Both the position numbers and the translations under genes were made by a program. The notes under the pieces were generated by a model. That model was not told where the DNA came from and searched no databases. It saw only the letters and a list, made by a program, of their open reading frames with translations. Positions 58,174 to 64,000 of a stretch of 64,000 nucleotides of DNA are shown in pieces (the first letter of the stretch is position 1; each line of letters starts with the position of its first letter). This DNA comes from Gaeumannomyces sp. JS-464 (lineage: Eukaryota > Ascomycota > Sordariomycetes > Magnaporthales > Magnaporthaceae). The stretch is taken from positions 9,052,001 to 9,116,000 of the forward strand of contig NGZR01000002.1 of the NCBI GenBank assembly GCA_002197995.1, in the 5' to 3' direction.

Positions 58174-59093
58174 TTACTCTAGCCTAGACGTGTCGACAGA
58201 AGTTAGCGCTCCGTCACTGCACATAGGATGAATGGGATCAGGAGGCAAAGAGGCAAAAAAAAAAAAAAGAGGACAGGACATACCTCTCAATCAGGTGGAG
58301 ACCGCTGGCCGTGTCGACAATGTCGCTGATCTCGCCGGGCTTAAGTGCAAAAGCAGCATCCTCGAACTCCTTCTGCATGTCGCCACGGCCGAACCAGCCC
58401 AGGTCCCCCCGCTTGCGGGCCGAGCTGCAGTCCGACTCCTGTGTAGCCAGCTCAGCAAGCGTTGCCTGGCCTGACACTATCTGACGGTGGTACTCCTCGA
58501 TCTCGGCCCTCGCCTCCTCCTTGGTGCGAACGATCCGGTCCTGTTTCCAGCTCGAGGGGCGGCGGCTGTCTCGGTGCTTGACGAGGAGGTGGGCAGCACG
58601 GATCTTGCCGGGGCCAGAGCCGTCGGCGGGCATGGGAGTCGAGTGGTACCTCGCCATGTACACCTTGAGCTTGTCCGTGTCTGTGCCGGCGGGCGGCTCC
58701 CAGCGCGACGTGGTGTCGAGAGTGTTGAAGTAGTAGGGAAGGTTCTTGCTCTTAGACAGACGAACCTCCAGTTGGGCGGCAGGCCTGTGTCCTGTCCAGG
58801 TGGAGAAGGCGGTGGTCAGCATCTGGTCTAGGGGCTGGGAAGGGGGTCATGCTTGGTGGAGCTAGCAAGATACAAGAGAGGTTGTATGTAGCCAGCTTCG
58901 CCAGCCTCGCGCGGCAGTGCAGCACCGTGCCGCAGAGGAGGCTCCACGAGCGAATTGGGTAGGCCGAGGTCGCAGAGAGGGCAGACAGGACGGGCAGGGC
59001 AGAGGCAAGGCTGGGGAGCCTTGGGGAGCTCCGGCTTGGCGGGCTTACCTGGGACTGGGCCGCCGAGGTGCTGGACTGGGCTTGGTCCGACAT
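58174..59093 (-). CDS. ESS1: Pin1-type peptidyl-prolyl cis-trans isomerase, one frame break
   Basis: Three exons (59093-59049, 58791-58284, 58183-58174) encode 187 aa once one base is restored. The last exon is only ten nucleotides and completes ...HLIERLE. The WW domain opens with 'DTGLPPNW' and continues as 'EVRLSKSKNLPYYFN' to 'SRWEPPAG'. Between the first Trp and Glu a G is missing (TGGAGG at about 58766-58770), shifting the frame in the middle of a domain that cannot tolerate it. The catalytic parvulin domain follows: 'KIRAAHLLVKHRDSRRPSSW', 'ESDCSSARKRGDLGWFGRGD' with the conserved Cys, and 'GEISDIVDTASGLHLIER'. The enzyme isomerises pSer/pThr-Pro bonds in the RNA polymerase II CTD and cell-cycle proteins, in the nucleus. 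Pin1 orthologues are essential in several fungi, which argues that the break is a sequence error. Confidence 0.9.
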
Positions 59094-61581
59094 GTTGCCG
59101 ATGACAGTCGTGTATTGCAGGCTGTGTGGGAAGAGAAGACGATGATGGCCGTGTCTTGAAGGTCATGCGGAATAGAAGCAACGTAGCGAAGCAAAGTAGT
59201 CGATGGTTGCGCGTGCCAGCAGCGGCAGCAGCAGCATCAGCAGCAGAGCAAAGCGGGAATCGAGAAGATGGGATGCTTGTGTTGTTGTCTGAGAGTCAGA
59301 CCGAGGGTTGGAGCCGGGGGCCGTGGTTTTGGCGTCGGTTTTTGGTGGGGGAAGAGGACGGGTGGATCGCAATGGGGATGTCGTCACGGCCAAGAGTGCA
59401 GGGGAGGGACCATCAGACCCAGCCTTGCTGCTGGATCGGACGGGCGGCAAGGAGATTGTCGAAGTCGGCAGGAAGGGTTCGTCAAGCAGGCCGAGAGATG
59501 CGCGGCCTCCTCGCAATATGTACGGCAGGGAAGGCAGTCGAAGCTGGGGCGGGCTGGCAAACCTAGACTAGACGGAACGGGCAAGAGGGAGAGCTCACTC
59601 TTGCTCGGCCACCGTTGTGCAGTTTTATTTGTGCGGGCTGGGGTGGGACGGATGACGGGCGTGTTTCTAAGCTGGGGCCAATGGTCTGTGCCGACTCGGC
59701 CTGGACGCCGCAGCAACGCCAACTGGCGACCAGGGTGGGCTCTGTGACAGGCGAAGGCGGGGAGCGGGGGCTGCAGCGGAGGGGAGCAACCGCCCTGCAA
59801 GGCCCCCCGCGCCCATCAAGCAGATCCCCAAAGTTCCGACGGTCACGCCCTCGACGGCCGGGCTGCAACGGCCCAGGTACGTACCGGCCGAAAGAAGGTT
59901 CCATTCGTGGCCGAACGGGTGGTCATGAGGGTCCCTCCGGCTGTGCCTCCCCGAAACTAGCTGGGAAAAAGGGGGCAGCCTCGGTGCAAGTTGCAACCGC
60001 ATCTGGGAGTTGCTCGCCACTCGCGTTGTCACACACTCAATCTGTGCTTCCAAACCACAAGCAAGCCATCCCTTCCTGTAGCACCAGAGGAGCACTTGGG
60101 CAGGCCATCGAGGCTGTCTTGTGACAAGCAAGTTTTGCTGGGTGAGTGGGTGCCGAAGGGCCCCTGGTTAGGCCCAGCGCGGCGCTGCCTGGCACCACTC
60201 TTACCCCACCAGGTTTGCTGTTGACGCGCAGCAGGCCAGGTTGCCAGGTCATTTGGTGCCGACAAACCACCCCCACCATGGTAGACCCCCGCCGCGAGTG
60301 ATGGATGCCGTGCCTTTCTCTGCTTCTGGGCAGTGCCTGCTTGTCCCTGGACCGTGTCCTGTCCGGTACCTTGCATTCTCTGCCCTCCAGGAATGCTCCT
60401 CCCCGTGTATTTGTCGACCGGATACTACGTATGCACTGGTAGTCGACTTGCAGACACGAGCCAGTAGGAACTGCCACGTATCAGGGAGAGCCCCTGAGAA
60501 ACCTACCAATACAATTGCCAGCGAAAGAAAGGTGCAGGTTACATTGCAAGCTCATCCCCCGCAGTCGGGAACACAAGGCACACAGCGGACACTTTCCGTC
60601 GGAGGGGACCCACGCGATGATGCAATAGCAAATCCATTGCTCCGGGTAAAGGGGCGGGGGTCACCAGGTGAGTCCTCATATCAGGCTGTATCAGCTGTGC
60701 GGCTCCCACCCGTCACGAGATGCAATCCGCCTACACGTCTAAGAAGGGTGTGAGTGGGTGTTCTGGCGGTTGTTATCTCTCGACGGTGCCGGGACTGGGC
60801 ACCACGTGTCTACCTCTGCCTACCTCCTATGTACCTACCTGCCCGTGGAATGGGATTTCCTGGAGGAATAAAAAAAATGTCCCCGCAAGAAATGCACAAT
60901 TGCTAACAGCTCCGTGCAAGAGGGACGCAATGAGGACGAGCTCGGAGGGCTAGTCACGGCGAGGCCGGTGGCTGACGCCAGGCCAGCGAATCCGCCTTAG
61001 ATTGAAGCAACTCCGTCACATCTCGGTCTAGGACAGACAGCAGCAGTCACAGGCCGCGAGGCACCGAAGCTTTGACAACAGCGGAAGCTTTCGCCCCCTT
61101 TCACAGGGCTGGCTGCCTTTTCCGCCTTGTTCTTTTGGGACGCAACCCCACTGGGCTGATTCGTCAACTCAAATTCAATGCAAACCAAATTCGAGGAGGC
61201 TTAGTCATCGCTGTTTCCATCTGATGCTGTCTGTGCTGCCCGCCTTTTCCGCACCGCGTTTCTTTTTTTATTTTATATTTTATTTGGCTGATGCCTTTGT
61301 CGCCTCCCGCTCTCTCTCTCAAATCAACCCATCCGGAGCCATCAGTCAAGCCCCGTCTCCGTCCCATCTTCACCCTCAACCAACATCAAACCTGGACTGA
61401 CTGCAACTGCGGGTTCCATCTATGACCTCCACTTGCAGACTCCACTCATCTCTCTCACCGCATAACTTCAAATCGCCCAGCGCCCGCTTCTTTCCTTGGC
61501 TCCAAACCTCGCCAGGAAACAAACCAAAACATCGGCAAACCCATCCGGAAACGAGCACGACAGAAACGCTAGACGGCAACC
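59094..61581. other. intergenic region between divergent housekeeping genes
   Basis: About 2.5 kb upstream of ESS1 (-) and RPB9 (+). It contains a TACCTA-rich tract near 60810-60843 and a pyrimidine-rich leader just before the RPB9 start. Nothing assignable as a gene. Confidence 0.45.
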
Positions 61582-62817
61582 ATGTCTACTCCCATGTCCT
61601 CTGGCGGCGGCATGGACGACGTCGACCAGTCGTCTTCATCCAAGAAGCCCGTCTCCTTCCAGTTCTGCGCCGAGTGCTCCAACATGCTCTACCCGCGCGA
61701 GGACAATTCGTCCAGGACTCTGCAGTTCGTCTGCCGCACTTGCCACTACACCACCGAGGCCATCAACACGTGTGTCTTCCGCAACGAGCTGAGCAGCACC
61801 GCGAGCCTTCACGCTGGCATTATCCCAGGCATGGGCAAGGACCCCACGGTTGGTGCCGCCCTTGCCGCCCCACAAGCGAGTCCGCGGACACCTCTGTTGC
61901 TCTCAGTGTTGCTGCCGCGCCCATTGCCGCTCCATCCGTCCCCGTCACTGCTCACTCCCGGCCCCCGTCTCCCCCCGCACGCCGTCCGAGCATTCGGCCG
62001 AATCCCCGTCTAGCACCGTCGCGCTCTGCCTTGTTTGTGGCGTTCCGTCGTTTGCACTGTTTGCAATGTCGCCCACATGTACCTTCCCACCCGCCGTCCC
62101 AGGAGACCCAGTCCGCTATCGCGTCGCGCTCGCCCGCGCTCTCGCCGCCGCCTACCCCGTCGGCCTCCGATAACCCTGTGTTCGACTTCAGCTCCGTCAA
62201 CCTCTACGACGACCAAGACATGTACGACTTCATGAACGACAACGACGGTGACGGCGGCGATGACGCTGAGCAGGCGGCCATGGACTAGGAGTTCTTGGAG
62301 CCTTCTCTGTAACACCACACTCCACAACAACACCTACTCGTGTCCAAATACTGTACCAACACATCATTGCCCTTCCCCCACATGTCGGCGGAAGCCATCT
62401 TCTGAGCAATCACGATATCACCCACGGCGTGTAGAGGGCAGGCAGACCACGGGCAGCAGAGCAGTCCCGGAACCAGTCGGAAGCGGGCCCAGCTGGCTCC
62501 AATCCGACATGGCTCCTCTGGGAGAGATCTTGTGTTTACAAGCATCAAGAAGATTGCTGGCTGATATGGGCTGACATGGGCTCCCGGTATAGCTTCCGCG
62601 TACCACGAGGCAGTGTCAGTTCTGCCCGAGCGACGCCATGGTTTTTCCAGTCCCAACAACGAACGGCCGAAACAGGAATGGTAAGCAAGAATCCGTCATT
62701 CATGTCTGACCCCCCGCCTTCTTGCGAGTTCATGGTCTAACAATGCGTATCCTCTTCTCCCCAACACAGAAACAAATCTATGTTTGCGTCGAGTGCTCCA
62801 AGCCGCAGCGCGATTAG
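61582..62817 (+). CDS. RPB9: RNA polymerase II subunit Rpb9, one frame break
   Basis: Exon 1 (61582-61848) carries the N-terminal zinc ribbon: 'FQFCAECSNMLYPREDN' and 'LQFVCRTCHYTTEAINTCVF', then GMGKDPT. Exon 2 (62593-62680) continues LPRTTRQCQFCPSDAM and 'QSQQRTAETGM'. Exon 3 (62770-62817) supplies KQIYVCVECSKPQRD. Together these form the second, TFIIS-like ribbon with CX2C pairs CQFC and CVEC. Rpb9 sits in the jaw of RNA polymerase II and tunes elongation, proofreading and start-site choice. Junction phases fit. Exon 2 contains one base too many in a TTTTT run (62642-62646); without it the protein is 133 aa. The first intron is 744 nt, very long for this window, and holds a separate coding-like frame. 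A Gly/Ser-rich N-terminal extension of about 25 residues precedes the ribbon. Confidence 0.8.
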
Positions 62818-63572
62818 CGTCAGCTTCCACCTCCTCTCTGCACCACGCAGACGTCGACCTTGTCGGTTTTCCTAATCGACGAGAAAGACCCGGGATACTG
62901 GAAGCAGAATGTCATAGACAGGTTGTATTGCAATTCAGGCGCGGTGGACTTTTCTTTCAATACCTCCAGCATTTGTGTTGAGAGGAGGATTTGTTTTCAT
63001 GGGCATCTTGCTCCGGCCTCGTTCTATTTTTCATGCTCTAGAATGCGAAAAGCGAACCAACAAGGCATAATCAGATGGTCAAGATTCCATCTGCTATTCA
63101 TATTTTTTCTTTCTGTTTTATTTGTTCAAGTACCTAGTTGTCCTTCGGAGATTGCCTTCTCACCACACGCGATGATTACTGATTCCTCTAGACGGACAAT
63201 ACATTTCGTTGCGAATCATAAGCCGTCGCTCATATGCGCTCTCTGCCCTCTACCTAGCCACCCGTGATGTGACACGTATGATACAGGCCCCGTTACCCTT
63301 GTGAGGGTGACTCGATGAAGTCACTTTCCTGAGTACATGAGCTCCTGGGCTCTGCCCAACTGCTGCGCCGCGCTGCCTTTTCTCCAGGCTTATGTTTTCC
63401 TGGGGCTTTGCTAGCCGGCCATGGAACCGGCCGAGCAGACACTTCCCATCTCCACGTTCCTGTTCCTTCACAACCGCCAGACATTTCCCACTCCGCATCT
63501 CCCCGTGCCCCTCCACCGCCGGCTTCCCTCGACCTTTGAAGACAAAGATGCTTGCTGGCGCCCCGTCTTTGC
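62818..63572. other. intergenic region between convergent genes
   Basis: 3' sides of RPB9 and the mitochondrial ribosomal gene. No gene recognised. Confidence 0.5.
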
Positions 63573-63868
63573 TTAGGTGTACATCGGAGCCATGGACAGG
63601 ATCTTGCTCCACTGCTTCTTGCGCAGCTCGGCGCCGACGACGCCGTTGATGCGGGAGCCGACGGGGTCGCCGGCCTTGTTGATGAGGACGCAGGCGTTGT
63701 CGTCGAAGCGGACGACGGAGCCGTCGGGCCGCTGGCTCTTGTACTTTGTGCGCACGACGATGGCGTGGCGGATGTCGCCGCGCTTGACCTTGTTGGCGGC
63801 CGACATGGCGCCCATGCCCTGGGCGCCCTGGCCGCGCTGTGCCTGCACGACGACGACGATGCGGTCTC
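63573..63868 (-). CDS. mitochondrial large-ribosomal-subunit protein uL14m, 3' exon only
   Basis: The exon begins behind a CCACCAG acceptor and reads DRIVVVVQAQRGQGAQGMGA, then 'NKVKRGDIRHAIVVRTKYKS', 'DNACVLINKAGDPVGSRING' and a stop. This is the C-terminal two thirds of the L14 family; the N-terminal exon(s) with the start codon lie beyond the window edge. L14 binds 16S-like mitochondrial rRNA features at the subunit interface. The Gln/Gly-rich QAQRGQGAQGMG insertion is the fungal mitochondrial form. In Saccharomyces the gene is MRPL38. The upstream intron contains a triplet repeat. Confidence 0.85.
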
Positions 63869-63904
63869 CTGGTGGGAGGGAGGGGTTGTTGCGCTGGTCG
63901 TCAG

Positions 63905-63905
<1 letters not shown>

Positions 63906-63944
<39 letters not shown>

Positions 63945-63964
63945 CTGGCTGGCTGGCTGGCTGG
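63906..63964. repeat. (CTG)12 and adjacent (CTGG)5 microsatellites
   Basis: Twelve CTG units (63906-63941), then CTT, then five CTGG units (63945-63964). They lie in what appears to be an intron of the uL14m gene, where the minus strand reads (CAG)12. Confidence 0.9.
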
Positions 63965-64000
63965 CTGTCGATGGACGGGGCTACGGGGCACATGGGGGTC

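Overview
The window looks like nuclear DNA of a filamentous ascomycete, most likely a Sordariomycete. Genes are GC-rich in third codon position and are interrupted by short introns (mostly 50-110 nt) with GT..AG ends and CTAAC/CTGAC-type branch sites. The families are typical of such fungi: Zn2Cys6 regulators, RTA1, HsbA-type cell wall protein, a CBM1 protein, mpaB-like oxygenase, phosphoketolase, BTB and LrgAB-like proteins. No rRNA or convincing tRNA gene, CRISPR array or intact transposon was seen. The species cannot be fixed from the sequence.

Layout. 1-7.8 kb: an Upc2-type Zn2Cys6 regulator (-), a single-pass membrane protein with an extracellular Cys-containing module (+) and an RTA1 seven-helix protein (-). 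8.6-12.9 kb: two divergently transcribed paralogues of an unnamed secreted family. 14.8-23.3 kb: an HsbA/galactomannoprotein, a CBM1-only secreted protein, a UPF0303-like protein, a small membrane protein and a remnant of a PH-domain gene, with long gaps between. 23.8-28.1 kb: a BTB/POZ protein and a PAP2-type membrane enzyme. 32-40.5 kb: a small, probably N-myristoylated protein, an mpaB-like oxygenase, a phosphoketolase with an unexplained in-frame ORF just behind its stop codon, and a secreted DJ-1/PfpI protein. 43.5-50 kb: a second, ten-exon Zn2Cys6 regulator and a HAUS3-like augmin subunit. 54.9-57.3 kb: an LrgA-LrgB fusion. 58-64 kb: housekeeping genes ESS1 (Pin1 prolyl isomerase), RPB9 and the 3' end of the mitochondrial ribosomal protein uL14m.

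The genes do not form one obvious pathway or biosynthetic cluster. Secreted and cell-surface products dominate the left third, central carbon and lipid or redox enzymes the middle, and core housekeeping genes the right end.

One technical property colours everything. At least eleven loci show single-base frame breaks, most of them curable by one base in a short homopolymer (often GG read as G). These include RPB9 and ESS1, which should be intact in a living fungus. I therefore read most breaks as base-level sequence errors rather than gene decay. The genes without breaks (Upc2-like regulator, RTA1, HsbA-like, BTB, PAP2, phosphoketolase, DJ-1) splice together cleanly.
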